Source: Elusimicrobiota bacterium
Lineage (GTDB): Bacteria; Elusimicrobiota; Elusimicrobia; UBA1565; UBA9628
Direction: 5' to 3'
NCBI GenBank assembly: GCA_016194705.1
Contig: JACQAZ010000002.1
Span: 1 to 60,258 of the forward strand
Length of the DNA stretch: 60,258 bases
Shown here: piece after piece, positions 48,926 through 57,842 of the stretch
Numbering within the stretch: position 1 is the first letter of the stretch
Layout: every line of letters begins with the position of its first letter
Notes under the pieces: model-generated
Databases searched by the model: none
What the model saw: only the letters and a program-made list of their open reading frames with translations
What the model was told of the DNA's origin: nothing
Made by a program: the position numbers and the translations under genes

Positions 48926-49594
48926 ATGAAGACTGACCTGTTGGAGAAAGACGGGGCCGCGGCTCCCGAGGCGCTGCTGGGAGGACTCCGCAGGCGGTAC
49001 GCGACGAAGAGGTTCGATCCGGACCGGAAGATCCCGGGCGGGCTTTGGGACGCGCTGGAAGAGGCGCTCGTGCTCTCGCAATCCTCATACGGCCTCCAAC
49101 CGTGGAGGTTCTTCGTGGTCGACGATCCCGCTTTGCGCGCCCGCCTGCGGCCCGTGTCGTGGAACCAGGCCCAGATCACGGACGCGGACCGGCTCGTGGT
49201 CTTCGCGGCGCGCAAGGACTTGGGCGCCCACGACGTGGAGCGCTACATCGCGCGCATCGCTCATGTCAGGAAGGTTCCCGCCTCGTCATTGGACGGCTTC
49301 AAGCAGATGATGCTGGGCTCGCTGTCCAAGTCGAAGGCCGAGCTGCAGGCGTGGTCGGCGCGCCAGGTCTATATCGCGCTGGGCAACTTCCTCGCGGCCG
49401 CCGCGGCCTTGGGCGTCGACGCCTGCCCGATGGAGGGCTTCGACGCGGCGAAGTACGACGAGATCCTCGGCCTCTCCGAGAAGGGCTACACCGCCGTCGT
49501 TCTGGCGGCCGCCGGCTACCGCGCCGGGGACGATCACGCCGCGGCCCTGCCCAAGGTCCGCTTCGAGCGGGCCGACGTCGTCGAGCATTTGTGA
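48926..49594 (+). CDS. Nitroreductase-family FMN oxidoreductase
   Basis: The protein has 222 residues. RRRYATKRFDPDRKIPG is the N-terminal R-R-S/Y-x-R/K-x-F FMN-phosphate motif. SSYGLQPWRFFVVDD is the second conserved segment, and YIALGNFLAAAAALGVDACP MEGF is the dimer/FMN region. It likely reduces nitroaromatics or quinones with NAD(P)H. It lies 11 nt after the pirin gene with an AAAGGAG site. The neighbours (TetR with Cys pair, alcohol dehydrogenase) favour an electrophile-response role. Confidence 0.94.
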   Translation: MKTDLLEKDGAAAPEALLGGLRRRYATKRFDPDRKIPGGLWDALEEALVLSQSSYGLQPWRFFVVDDPALRARLRPVSWNQAQITDADRLVVFAARKDLGAHDVERYIARIAHVRKVPASSLDGFKQMMLGSLSKSKAELQAWSARQVYIALGNFLAAAAALGVDACPMEGFDAAKYDEILGLSEKGYTAVVLAAAGYRAGDDHAAALPKVRFERADVVEHL

Positions 49595-49619
49595 GACTCA
49601 CAAAAGGAGAGAACGAACC

Positions 49620-50054
49620 ATGAAGAGCCTGTTTCTCGCCGTGATAGCGGTGCTATGCGCCGCGACTGCAGTCCGGGCCGGAGGAGTTCGGGAGGAGGCC
49701 AACAAGAAGCTCGTGCTCGACTTCTTCCGCGTCGTTTTCGAGGCGCAGAACGCCGAGGCCGCCAAGGACTACTTGTCACCCGGCTACATTCAGCACAACC
49801 CGCTCGTCGCCACGGGCCGGGACGGCTTCCTCAAATATTTCGCGTCGAAATGGAAGTCGCCTAAGCCGGTCCAGCCCGCCTTGCGCGAGCCTCCGGACGA
49901 GGTCGTCGCTCAAGGGGATCTCGTCACGCTCATGTGGAAGGTCCGGCGGCCGGAGCCCACGGACAAGTCGAAGACCTACGAGAGCTTCTGGTTCGACATG
50001 TTCCGCGTCGAAGGCGGCCGCCTCGTCGAGCACTGGGACAACGCCCTCAAATAA
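49620..50054 (+). CDS. Exported SnoaL-like (NTF2-fold) protein
   Basis: The protein has 144 residues. A signal peptide (KSLFLAVIAVLCAATAVRA) is followed by the SnoaL fold: KKLVLDFFRVVFEAQNAEAA, YLSPGYIQHNPLVATGRDGF, GDLVTLMWKVRRPEP and FDMFRVEGGRLVEHWDNALK. The Y-I-Q-H-N-P and E-H-W-D signatures are those of the aldol-condensing/SnoaL polyketide-cyclase-like group, often found as stand-alone exported proteins. It lies in the TetR-controlled operon with an AAAAGGAG site. Confidence 0.9.
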   Translation: MKSLFLAVIAVLCAATAVRAGGVREEANKKLVLDFFRVVFEAQNAEAAKDYLSPGYIQHNPLVATGRDGFLKYFASKWKSPKPVQPALREPPDEVVAQGDLVTLMWKVRRPEPTDKSKTYESFWFDMFRVEGGRLVEHWDNALK

Positions 50055-50091
50055 TTGCCAAGATTGACGGAGCACGAAAAAGGAGACAGCC

Positions 50092-51129
50092 ATGTCCGAA
50101 GCAAAAGCCTACGCCGTCCAGAGCGCGACCTCGCCGCTGGCGCCGTTCAAGTTCACCCGGCGCGAGCCGGGAGAGAACGACATCCGCATCGACATCACTC
50201 ATTGCGGGATCTGCCACACCGACATCCACCAGACTCGCAACGAGTGGGGCTTCTCGACCTACCCGATGGTCCCCGGCCACGAGATCGTGGGCCGCGTGAG
50301 CGCGGTCGGAAAGAAGGTCAAGAAGTTCAAGGCCGGCGACATCGCCGGAGTGGGCTGCATGGTCGACTCCTGCCGCAAGTGCGCCACCTGCAAGAAGGGG
50401 CTCGAGCAGCACTGCGAGGTCCATACCTCGTTCACCTACAGCAACACCGAGCAGGACGGGGTCACCCCGACCCACGGCGGCTACTCCTCGCACATCGTCG
50501 TCGACGAGTCCTTCGCCCTCAAGGTCGCGCCGGATCAGCCCCTCGAGCGCGTGGCGCCGCTCTTGTGCGCCGGCATCACGATGTACTCGCCGCTCAAGCG
50601 CTGGAAGGTGGGCTCGGGAGACCGCGTGGGCATACTCGGCCTCGGCGGCTTGGGCCACGCGGGCGTCAAGCTCGCGGCCGCCATGGGCGCGGAGGTGACG
50701 GTCTTGAGCGGCTCCAAGTCGAAGCAGGCCGACGCCAAGCGCCTCGGAGCGCACGACTTCGCCTTGACCTCCGAAGCCGGACCGGCTCTTTTGGGCCGCT
50801 TCGACCTCATCATCGACACGGTCTCGGCCGACCACGACGTCAACGCCGCCCTGGGCTGGGTCAAGACCGGAGGCACGATGGTCATCGTCGGGGCGCCGCC
50901 CAAGCCCGTCCCGGTCAACGCCTTCTCGCTGATCGGCGGACGAAAAAACTTGTCGGGCTCGGTCATCGGCGGCATCGCCGAGACCCAGGAGATGCTCGAC
51001 TTCTGCGCGAAGCACAAGGTCCTGGCCGACGTCGAGGTCATCGCGATGAAGGACGTCAACGCGGCCTACGAGCGGATGCTCAAGAGCGACGTGCGCTACC
51101 GCTTCACGATCGACATGAAAACCCTCTAG
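50092..51129 (+). CDS. Zinc-dependent NAD(P) alcohol dehydrogenase (YahK/CAD-like)
   Basis: The protein has 345 residues. Catalytic zinc ligands are Cys38 (HCGICHTDIH), His63-Glu64 (PGHEIVG) and a later Cys. The structural zinc lobe is CMVDSCRKCATCKKGLEQHC. The nucleotide fold is GILGLGGLGHAGVKLAAAMG, and ENDIRIDITHCGICHTDI is the family's entry signature. TYSNTEQDGVTPTHGGYSSH is typical of the cinnamyl-alcohol/aldehyde reductase group, which favours NADPH and aldehydes. It is the last gene of the TetR operon. It overlaps the convergent GT39-TPR gene by 4 nt. Confidence 0.95.
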   Translation: MSEAKAYAVQSATSPLAPFKFTRREPGENDIRIDITHCGICHTDIHQTRNEWGFSTYPMVPGHEIVGRVSAVGKKVKKFKAGDIAGVGCMVDSCRKCATCKKGLEQHCEVHTSFTYSNTEQDGVTPTHGGYSSHIVVDESFALKVAPDQPLERVAPLLCAGITMYSPLKRWKVGSGDRVGILGLGGLGHAGVKLAAAMGAEVTVLSGSKSKQADAKRLGAHDFALTSEAGPALLGRFDLIIDTVSADHDVNAALGWVKTGGTMVIVGAPPKPVPVNAFSLIGGRKNLSGSVIGGIAETQEMLDFCAKHKVLADVEVIAMKDVNAAYERMLKSDVRYRFTIDMKTL

Positions 51130-53153
51130 CGCGAGGAGTTCGCGCAGGCCTCGCGCAGCTGAGCCCTCATGGGGTCGCCGGCAGAGACGCGGGAAAGGGC
51201 GTTCTCGCAGACAGCGGAGGCCTCGGCTATTTTCCCTTGGCCTTTCAGTATGGCGGCGAGGTTCAGCGCGGCGGGAACATAACCCGGCGCCGCGGCGGAC
51301 GTCTCGCGCAGGATTCGGACCGCACCCGACGGATCGCCGGAACGGAACCGGGCGACGGCCGCGTCGACGGCGAGGTCCGGGCGCGAAGGCTGACTCTTCC
51401 GCAGAGTCTCGAGGAGCGCGGAAGCCTTCGTCATGCTCCCCAGGTCTTGATACCGGATGGCGACGGCTCTGAGCGTTTCCGGAGGGGGAGAACGACGGAC
51501 GACCTCGTCCAAAGCGAAGACCGCCTCCTTGCGGCGTCCCGCGTCGCGCTCGGCGTCGGCCAGACCGATCCAGAAGCCGGGGTTGCCGCGATCGCGGTCG
51601 AGAATCTCGCGCGCGACTCTCAGCGCGCGGCCGTACTCCTTTCGCCGCCGGAACAGCTCGGCTCTTTGAAACAGCTCGGGCAACCCGGCCTTGGCTGAGC
51701 CGCTCCGGGCCGCGCGCGTCGCGACGGCGGCCTTCGCCGCGTCGCCCGATTGAAAGAGGGCGGCCGCGTAGGCCGCTTGGGATTCCTGATCCCCCGAAGA
51801 GGCGGCCAGCCGAAGGACCTCGAGCTCGCGGGCGTCCGGAGCACGCTCGGACGCCGTCGTCCGCCGCCACTCGCGCGATTCGAGCGCGATGAAGACGGTC
51901 ATCGCCGCGTACATCGCGGCCGCGACCGCCAAAACGGCGAAAGAGAAGGCGCGAGGGGCGGCGACGGGTTTGGCCAAGGCCGCCGGCATCCGCAAGCCCA
52001 GGCGCGTCAGCGCCGAGGCGAGCGCGATGCCGCCCAGCGCGCAGAGCAGGGGCACGGCGGCCGCCATGTGCTCGGCGGTCCCGCCGCCCACGGCGTAGCC
52101 GCAAAACGACGCGGCGACAAGGCCCAGGCCCGCGACGGCGAAGCGTCCGGGAGCGAGCACGAGAGCGCACGCCGCCAGCAGGGCGTAGAGCCACAGCGGC
52201 GCCCAGATCGCGAACGCGTTCGCGAGGCAGCGCCGCGCGTACCGCAGCGGGTCATCGAGGATGCGGCGCAAGGCGAGATGAAAGAACGCGGAGTGGAGCG
52301 CTTCCTCCGAGAGGCCTCGACTCTTGAAGCCGGGAGAGAAGGTCTCCGCGAGCTCCAGGGCGCGCTCGAGCGAGCAATTCGAGCCTTCCCCCATGGCGCC
52401 GGCGAAAAACACGACGGCTCCGGCGTTGCGGTCCGGCAGCGGGATGAACTCGCGGAACTGGAGGGCGTTGCGCGCGATCATCGGCGCCAGGGCCAGGACC
52501 GTCGCCGCCAGGAAGAGCGCCGCGGCGCGCGCGGCCTTGAGGCGCCTGCCCCACCACAGCGGGGCGGCGACGGCCAGAAGCGGAACCAGCAAGTAGTGAC
52601 TCGAACGGCACAAGAGGCTCGCGCCGAGAGCGAGTCCCAGCGCTGCCGACGAGGCGTCGTCGCCGCCCCGTCGGATCCAAACGAGGACCGCCAGCGCGAC
52701 GACCAGGATCCAGAAGGAGTAAAAGCCGTCGATGTTGAGGCTCGAGACCAGCGCGATCTGCGCGGGATGCAGGGCGAGCCAGCCGGCGGCGGCAAGCCCC
52801 GCGGCCGGCGAGGCCGCGGCTTGGGCGAGGACGAACACCAGGCCGACGCTCACCGAGGAGAGAGCCGCTTGAGCGAGGCGGACATGGCCGGGGCTCGGCC
52901 GGGAAAACGGCGATTCCACCAGCGCGATGAAGCTCGGGTAGATAGGCCCGCGCCAGCTCCGGGGGACCGTCGCCGGAATCCCGGTCGAGAACGCGTGGGC
53001 GCTCAGCAGCCCGATCCCCGACTCGTAGTAGCCCTCGTCATGGTCGGCCCGCGGCTCGTAGTGGCCGTACCAAGTCCAAGCGAACCAGAACCTCAGCGCG
53101 GCGCCGATCAGCAGGAGCGCGGAAAGCAGCGCCAAGGGTTTTATCTTAGTCAC
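51126..53153 (-). CDS. GT39-like membrane glycosyltransferase with C-terminal TPR domain
   Basis: The protein has 675 residues, starting at a GTG with GGAAGG upstream and TATAAT 12 nt before it. The first helix is followed by YEPRADHDEGYYESGIG, the acidic loop of GT-C enzymes, and ~10 membrane helices over the first 440 residues (dolichyl-phosphate-mannose-like). From ~450 there are TPR repeats (LRLAASSGDQESQAAYAAAL; GRALRVAREILDRDRGNPGF; AAILKGQGKIAEASAVCENA). This resembles PMT-TPR fusions in other bacteria. It is convergent with the alcohol dehydrogenase. Confidence 0.82.
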   Translation of the reverse strand: MTKIKPLALLSALLLIGAALRFWFAWTWYGHYEPRADHDEGYYESGIGLLSAHAFSTGIPATVPRSWRGPIYPSFIALVESPFSRPSPGHVRLAQAALSSVSVGLVFVLAQAAASPAAGLAAAGWLALHPAQIALVSSLNIDGFYSFWILVVALAVLVWIRRGGDDASSAALGLALGASLLCRSSHYLLVPLLAVAAPLWWGRRLKAARAAALFLAATVLALAPMIARNALQFREFIPLPDRNAGAVVFFAGAMGEGSNCSLERALELAETFSPGFKSRGLSEEALHSAFFHLALRRILDDPLRYARRCLANAFAIWAPLWLYALLAACALVLAPGRFAVAGLGLVAASFCGYAVGGGTAEHMAAAVPLLCALGGIALASALTRLGLRMPAALAKPVAAPRAFSFAVLAVAAAMYAAMTVFIALESREWRRTTASERAPDARELEVLRLAASSGDQESQAAYAAALFQSGDAAKAAVATRAARSGSAKAGLPELFQRAELFRRRKEYGRALRVAREILDRDRGNPGFWIGLADAERDAGRRKEAVFALDEVVRRSPPPETLRAVAIRYQDLGSMTKASALLETLRKSQPSRPDLAVDAAVARFRSGDPSGAVRILRETSAAAPGYVPAALNLAAILKGQGKIAEASAVCENALSRVSAGDPMRAQLREACANSSR

Positions 53154-53238
53154 CGTCGCCTTCCGATTATACTTTGAAACGGGCTTGGCGCGGGGTAATT
53201 CCCTTGCCTGCCCCGTCGGAAAAGGATAATATCTGACC

Positions 53239-53874
53239 GTGGAATGGATCGTCCAGCTTCCGATCCTTTTTTTCTCGATCATGGTCCATGAGGTGGCGCA
53301 CGGCCTGACGGCCCTGCGCCATGGAGACGACACGGCAAAAAGAGCGGGGCGGCTCACCTTCAACCCCCTTCCCCACATCGACATCATGGGCACCGTGCTC
53401 CTGCCGGTCTTCTGCATGCTCTCGCACCTGCCGATGGTCGGCTGGGCCAAGCCGGTCCCGGTCAACCCGACGCGCCTTCGGGGGCGCCGCTGGGGGACGT
53501 TCCGGGTCGCGCTGGCGGGGCCCGTCTCGAACCTCGCGCTCGGCCTCACGGCGGCGATCCTCTTCCGCGCGGTGGCGAGCCTGCCGCCGGTCTTCCCGCT
53601 GTTCCAGTACAACCTGCGCAACGCGCTGCTCTTCGCGGTCAGCGTCAACATTTTTCTGGCCTTCTTCAACCTGCTGCCGGTGCACCCGCTCGACGGCGGC
53701 AAGGTCATGAGCGGGCTCTTGCCCTTGCGCTACCGCCTCAGCTACGACCGCCACGCCCCGTACGGCTTCATGATCGTCGTGCTGCTGGTTTCCTTCGGAC
53801 TCGTGAACACTTTGGTCATGGCGCCCTCTCGCCTGACCCTCGAGCTTTTCGCCCGCCTGGGGCTGATCTGGTGA
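53239..53874 (+). CDS. M50-family site-2 protease (small)
   Basis: The protein has 211 residues, starting at a GTG 8 nt after GATAAT. The zinc site is MVHEVAHGLTALRHGD (His17, Glu18, His21), and the third ligand is in LLPVHPLDGGKVM (Asp152). AGPVSNLALGLTAAILFRAV is the central GPxxN helix. It is of the compact rhomboid-like S2P class (YdcA/Rip1-like without PDZ). It could cut membrane anti-sigma factors. The GTG of trpS overlaps its stop (GTGA), an odd but clear translational coupling. Confidence 0.92.
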   Translation: MEWIVQLPILFFSIMVHEVAHGLTALRHGDDTAKRAGRLTFNPLPHIDIMGTVLLPVFCMLSHLPMVGWAKPVPVNPTRLRGRRWGTFRVALAGPVSNLALGLTAAILFRAVASLPPVFPLFQYNLRNALLFAVSVNIFLAFFNLLPVHPLDGGKVMSGLLPLRYRLSYDRHAPYGFMIVVLLVSFGLVNTLVMAPSRLTLELFARLGLIW

Positions 53875-55003
53875 GCGGCAAGGACGTCGTCTTCTCAGGC
53901 ATGCGCCCGACGGGGTGCCTGCACATCGGAAATTACTGGGGCGCGCTCAAGAACTGGGTCGAGCTGCAGTCGAAATTCCCCTGCGTCTACAGCGTCGTCG
54001 ACTGGCACATGCTCACGACCGGCTACGACGACACCTCCAAGCTCCAGGAGAACGTGCGCGAGATGGTTCTCGACTGGCTGGCGGCCGGCGTCGATCCGGA
54101 GAAATCCATCGTCTTCAAGCAGTCCGACGTCACCGAGACCGCCGAGCTGGCGCTCTTGCTCGGCATGGTCACGCCTTTGGGTTCGCTGGAAACAACCCGA
54201 CCTGGAAGGAGCAGCTGCAGGAGCTCGCCAAGACCAAGGAATCCCGGGCGAGGGAGCTGCTCGTCGAATTGGCCGAGTCGAAGAAGCGCGCGAAGGCCGG
54301 GACGCAGACCACGATGCCGCCCGAGGCTTACGAGCAGCTCACCCCGACGGGCGAGCAGGGCCTGAGGACTTTCGGCTTCCTCGGCTATCCCGTGCTGCAG
54401 GCCGCCGACATCCTGCTCTACCACGGCACCAAGGTCCCAGTCGGCCAGGACCAGCTGCCGCACCTCGAGCTCTCGCGCGAGATCGCGCGCAAGTTCAACC
54501 ACCATTTCGGACAGGTCTTCGCCGAGCCGCAGCCGCTGCTGACGCCGACGCCGAAAGTGCCCGGCGCCGACGGCCGCAAGATGTCGAAGTCTTACGGCAA
54601 TACGATCGACATCTACGAAAGCAAGGAATCGCTTCAGAAAAAAGTCATGACGATGTACACGGACCCGGCCCGGATCAAGAAGGACGATCCCGGCCATCCC
54701 GAGCCGTGCGCGGAGAACCCTCCGGGCTGCACGGTCTACGCCCTGCACAAGCTTTACGCGGACGACGCGTTCGTCCAAGAAAGAAAAAAAGTCTGCATGG
54801 CCGGCCAGATCGGCTGCGTGGCCTGCAAGAAGGACCTGCTCTCCGAGATGGAGAAGCCATTTGCCGATTTCCGCGAGCGGCGAGAGAAGTACGCGAACGA
54901 CCCGAAGCTGGTCGCGGACGTTCTCAAGCGCGGCGCCGAGAAGGCCCGCAAGATCGCGCGTCAGACCATGGAAGAGGTCCGCCGTGCCGTGAGGATCGCC
55001 TAA
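53871..55003 (+). pseudogene. trpS: Tryptophan--tRNA ligase with one internal frameshift
   Basis: The first frame starts at the GTG at 53871 and gives MRPTGCLHIGNYWGALKNWV (HIGN, class I ATP site) and ELALLLGMVTPLGSLE. The protein then shifts frame at the A-run 54190-54192. The expected GGAAAACAACCC reads GGAAACAACCC, and the other frame continues NNPTWKEQLQELAKTKESRA through GRKMSKSYGNTIDIY (KMSKS) to TMEEVRRAVRIA at 55003. Everything else is intact and the gene is essential, so a sequencing or assembly error at a homopolymer is most likely. The stop overlaps the scpA ATG (TAATG). Confidence 0.88.
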
Positions 55004-55740
55004 TGGCCTACGAAGTCCATCTCGAGATGTTCGAAGGGCCGCTCGACCTGCTTCTGTTTCTGATCAAGAAGGACGACCTCGACATCTACAACATTCCGAT
55101 TTCAAGAATCACTTCCGAGTACCTTTCGTTCCTCGACATGATGAAGGAGATGAACCTCGATCTGGCCGGCGAATTCCTCGTGCTGGCCGCGACCTTGATG
55201 GCCATCAAGGCCAAGACCCTTCTGCCGAGCCGGGGCGTGCTCGAGAGCGACGAGGGCCCCGATCCGCGCGCCGAACTCGTGGCCAAGCTCCTCGAGTACC
55301 AGAAGTTCAAGCAGGCCGCGGCCTTCCTCGAGAAGCGGGCCGACGAGTTCAAGGACGTCTACTACCGCGGGGCGCCGCACTTCGACGACTCGGAGAAGAC
55401 CCTGGCGATCTCGATGTTCGATCTCATGGCGGCCCTGCGCGAGGTGCTCGACCGCGCCGAGGACACGGCCAAGGAGGTCCTCGGCGAGGAATACCCGATC
55501 GAGGAGAAGATACAGAAGATCCTCGGAATACTCGAGAAGCGGCCCTACATCAGCTGGGAGGAGCTCTTCGCCGACGAGGGCCGGCGCCGCGGCATCATCA
55601 GCTGCTTCCTCGCTTTGCTCGAGCTCGTCAAGCTCCAACGCATCTTCATCCGCCAGGAAGAAAATTTCGCGAAGATCACCGTGTACCGGAAGGAGGTCAC
55701 CGCCGATGTCCCAAGCGCAGACGCTGCCCCTCGAGAATAG
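55003..55740 (+). CDS. scpA: Segregation and condensation protein A
   Basis: The protein has 245 residues. This kleisin subunit bridges SMC heads. The N-terminal signature is FEGPLDLLLFLIKKDDLDIY then NIPISRITSEYLSFLDMMKE and LAGEFLVLAATLMAIKAKTL, all characteristic. The C-terminal winged helix reads ISCFLALLELVKLQRIFIRQ. The ATG overlaps the trpS stop by one base, and the 3' end overlaps scpB by 35 nt. Position beside scpB is the usual order. Confidence 0.96.
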   Translation: MAYEVHLEMFEGPLDLLLFLIKKDDLDIYNIPISRITSEYLSFLDMMKEMNLDLAGEFLVLAATLMAIKAKTLLPSRGVLESDEGPDPRAELVAKLLEYQKFKQAAAFLEKRADEFKDVYYRGAPHFDDSEKTLAISMFDLMAALREVLDRAEDTAKEVLGEEYPIEEKIQKILGILEKRPYISWEELFADEGRRRGIISCFLALLELVKLQRIFIRQEENFAKITVYRKEVTADVPSADAAPRE

Positions 55741-56428
55741 CGAGCTCAAAAAAGCCCTCGAGAGCCTTCTCTTCATCACCGACCACGCCCTGAGCCTGGC
55801 GGACCTCTGCAAGATCACGGGCGTCAAGGACGCGCCGCGCATCCAGGCGCTGGTCGACGAGCTCAAGCTCAAGCTCGACCAGGAAGGCTCGGCCGTTCAG
55901 CTCCTGGAGGTCGCCGACGGCTACCAGATGGCGACTAGGCCCAGCTACGCGCCCTTCGTGCGCAAGCTCTTCGCCGAGCGCATGACGATGAGGCTCTCCA
56001 CCGCAGCGCATGAAACGTTGTCTATCGTGGCCTACAAGCAGCCCATCACGCGCGCCGAGATCGAGGAGGTCCGCGGCGTCGAGGTGATCGCGGCTCTCGA
56101 GACCTTGCTCGAGAAGCGCCTGATCCGCGTCGTCGGCCGCAAGGAATCTGTCGGGCGCCCGCTCCTCTACGGCACGACGCCGGAGTTCCTGCGCCACTTC
56201 GGCTTGAAGAACTTGGAAGACCTGCCGCCTTTGGAGACCTTCGTCGCGCAGCTCGCCGAGGCGGAGAAGGCTCCCGCGCCTGAACCCTCTCAGGCTCCCG
56301 GCCCAGGAGAGATCGTCGACAAGATCGAGAACGTGCCGGAGGCGGGGGCCGATTCGGCGCCGCAGGAGAAGCCGCGCAACATCTGGCGAGAGGACAAGAC
56401 CCCTGAAGATACTTCTAGCGGCCAGTGA
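55706..56428 (+). CDS. scpB: Segregation and condensation protein B
   Basis: The protein has 240 residues. It holds two winged-helix domains, with LKKALESLLFITDHALSLAD then VKDAPRIQALVDELKLKLDQ, and the second domain AAHETLSIVAYKQPITRAEI, VRGVEVIAALETLLEKRLIR and GRPLLYGTTPEFLRHFGL (GRP-x-L-Y-G-T signature). It binds ScpA in the SMC complex. It overlaps scpA by 35 nt and glgA by 26 nt. A variable Pro/Glu-rich tail ends the protein. Confidence 0.96.
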   Translation: MSQAQTLPLENSELKKALESLLFITDHALSLADLCKITGVKDAPRIQALVDELKLKLDQEGSAVQLLEVADGYQMATRPSYAPFVRKLFAERMTMRLSTAAHETLSIVAYKQPITRAEIEEVRGVEVIAALETLLEKRLIRVVGRKESVGRPLLYGTTPEFLRHFGLKNLEDLPPLETFVAQLAEAEKAPAPEPSQAPGPGEIVDKIENVPEAGADSAPQEKPRNIWREDKTPEDTSSGQ

Positions 56429-57842
56429 AGCCGTCCCGTTCTGCAAGACGGGGGGTCTGGCCGACGTAGTCGGGGCCCTCGGCCAGAAGCTCGGCGCGGC
56501 CGGCCACGACGTCTGTCTGTTCCTTCCCAAGTACCTCTCCGTCGACGCGGCTCCCCTGCAGGGCGGTATGTCGATCCCGTTGAGCGTTCCGCTGGGCGCC
56601 GAGCGCATTGAAGCTCACCTCAAGTATATGCAGTGGCGCACCGTCTCGGTCTATTTCGTCGACTACCCGCCCTTCTACGACCGCAACGGGCTCTACGGGC
56701 GCGACGGCAAGGACCACGCCGACAACGACCGGCGCTTCATCCTGTATTGCCGCAGCGTGCTGGAGGGCGCCAAGAAGGTCGGGTTCAAGCCGGACATCGT
56801 CCACGCGCACGATTGGCAGGCCGGCCTCATCCCCGCCTACCTCGAGCGCCATTATGGCGCCGATCCGTTCTTCGCCGGGACCGCCTCGGTCATGACCGTG
56901 CACAATATGGCCTACCAAGGGAATTTCCCTAAGGAGAGCATGGCCGCCGCGGGGTTCGGCTGGGAAGATTTCACCGCCGAGGGCCTCGAGTACTACGGCA
57001 AGATGAGCTTCCTGAAGGCGGGGCTGGTCTTCGCGGACCGTCTGACCACGGTGAGCCCGACCTACGCCCGCGAGATCACAGAGTCCGCCGAGCGCGGCTT
57101 CGGGATGGAAGGGCTTCTCAAGCGCCGCGAGGGAGAGCTCTGCGGCATACTCAACGGCCTCGACCTAGACCTCTGGAATCCCAAGAGGGATTCGTCGATC
57201 GAGCGCCGCTTCTCCGCCGAGGATTCGGCCGAGGGCAAGGCGGCCTGCAAGCGCGCGCTCCAGAAGGAGGGCGGCCTCGCTCTGGACGCCAAGAAGCCGC
57301 TTGTCGGGATCGTCTCGCGGCTCGACCATCAGAAGGGGCTCGATCTCGCGATCAAGGCGCTCGAACCGAGGCTTAAGAATCTTCAGCTCGTCGTCGTCGG
57401 AACGGGAGATCCCGCCCTTCAAGAAGCCTTCGCGGGGCTCGCGCGCCGCAATCCCGGGGCCGTCTTTCTCAGAGACGCGTTCGACGACGGCTTCGCCCGG
57501 CGAGTCTACGCGGGAGCGGACCTCTTCCTGATGCCCTCGCGCTTCGAGCCCTGCGGCTTGGGGCAGATGATCGCGATGCGCTACGGGACGCCTCCGGTGG
57601 CCAGCCGCACGGGCGGGTTGGCCGACACGGTCAGCGAAGGGGTCAACGGCTTCCTCTGCGCGCCGGGCGACGCCGACGAGCTCGGCCGCGCTCTCGACCG
57701 CGCGCTCGAGGCCTACGCGGGCCCCGACTGGCGGCAGAGCGTGCGCGCGGCCCTTGAGACCCTCTTCCCCTGGGACAAGTCCGTCGAGCTCTACCTCGAG
57801 ACCTACCGCCGGGCCCGCCAGCGCGCCGCGAGGCCGCGGTGA
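56403..57842 (+). CDS. glgA: Glycogen (starch) synthase, apparent CTG start
   Basis: The protein has 479 residues. GlgA transfers glucose from ADP-glucose to alpha-1,4-glucan. LKILLAASEAVPFCKTGGLA is the universal N-terminus (K-T-G-G-L). The codon at its first position (56403) is CTG, and no ATG, GTG or TTG lies in frame within the ~50 nt upstream. GAGAGGAC lies 8-10 nt before it as a ribosome site. The ATG at 56568 would remove the K-T-G-G-L active site. Later motifs: VHAHDWQAGLIPAYL, GIVSRLDHQKGLDLAIKALE, PSRFEPCGLGQMIAMRYGTP and TGGLADTV. It is in the scpB operon and ends overlapping the next gene (GTGA). Confidence 0.93.
   Translation: MKILLAASEAVPFCKTGGLADVVGALGQKLGAAGHDVCLFLPKYLSVDAAPLQGGMSIPLSVPLGAERIEAHLKYMQWRTVSVYFVDYPPFYDRNGLYGRDGKDHADNDRRFILYCRSVLEGAKKVGFKPDIVHAHDWQAGLIPAYLERHYGADPFFAGTASVMTVHNMAYQGNFPKESMAAAGFGWEDFTAEGLEYYGKMSFLKAGLVFADRLTTVSPTYAREITESAERGFGMEGLLKRREGELCGILNGLDLDLWNPKRDSSIERRFSAEDSAEGKAACKRALQKEGGLALDAKKPLVGIVSRLDHQKGLDLAIKALEPRLKNLQLVVVGTGDPALQEAFAGLARRNPGAVFLRDAFDDGFARRVYAGADLFLMPSRFEPCGLGQMIAMRYGTPPVASRTGGLADTVSEGVNGFLCAPGDADELGRALDRALEAYAGPDWRQSVRAALETLFPWDKSVELYLETYRRARQRAARPR

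Noticed and set aside
56568..57842. ATG at 56568 as the glgA start
   Set aside because: It would delete the K-T-G-G-L ADP-glucose site, which is fully encoded upstream from the CTG.
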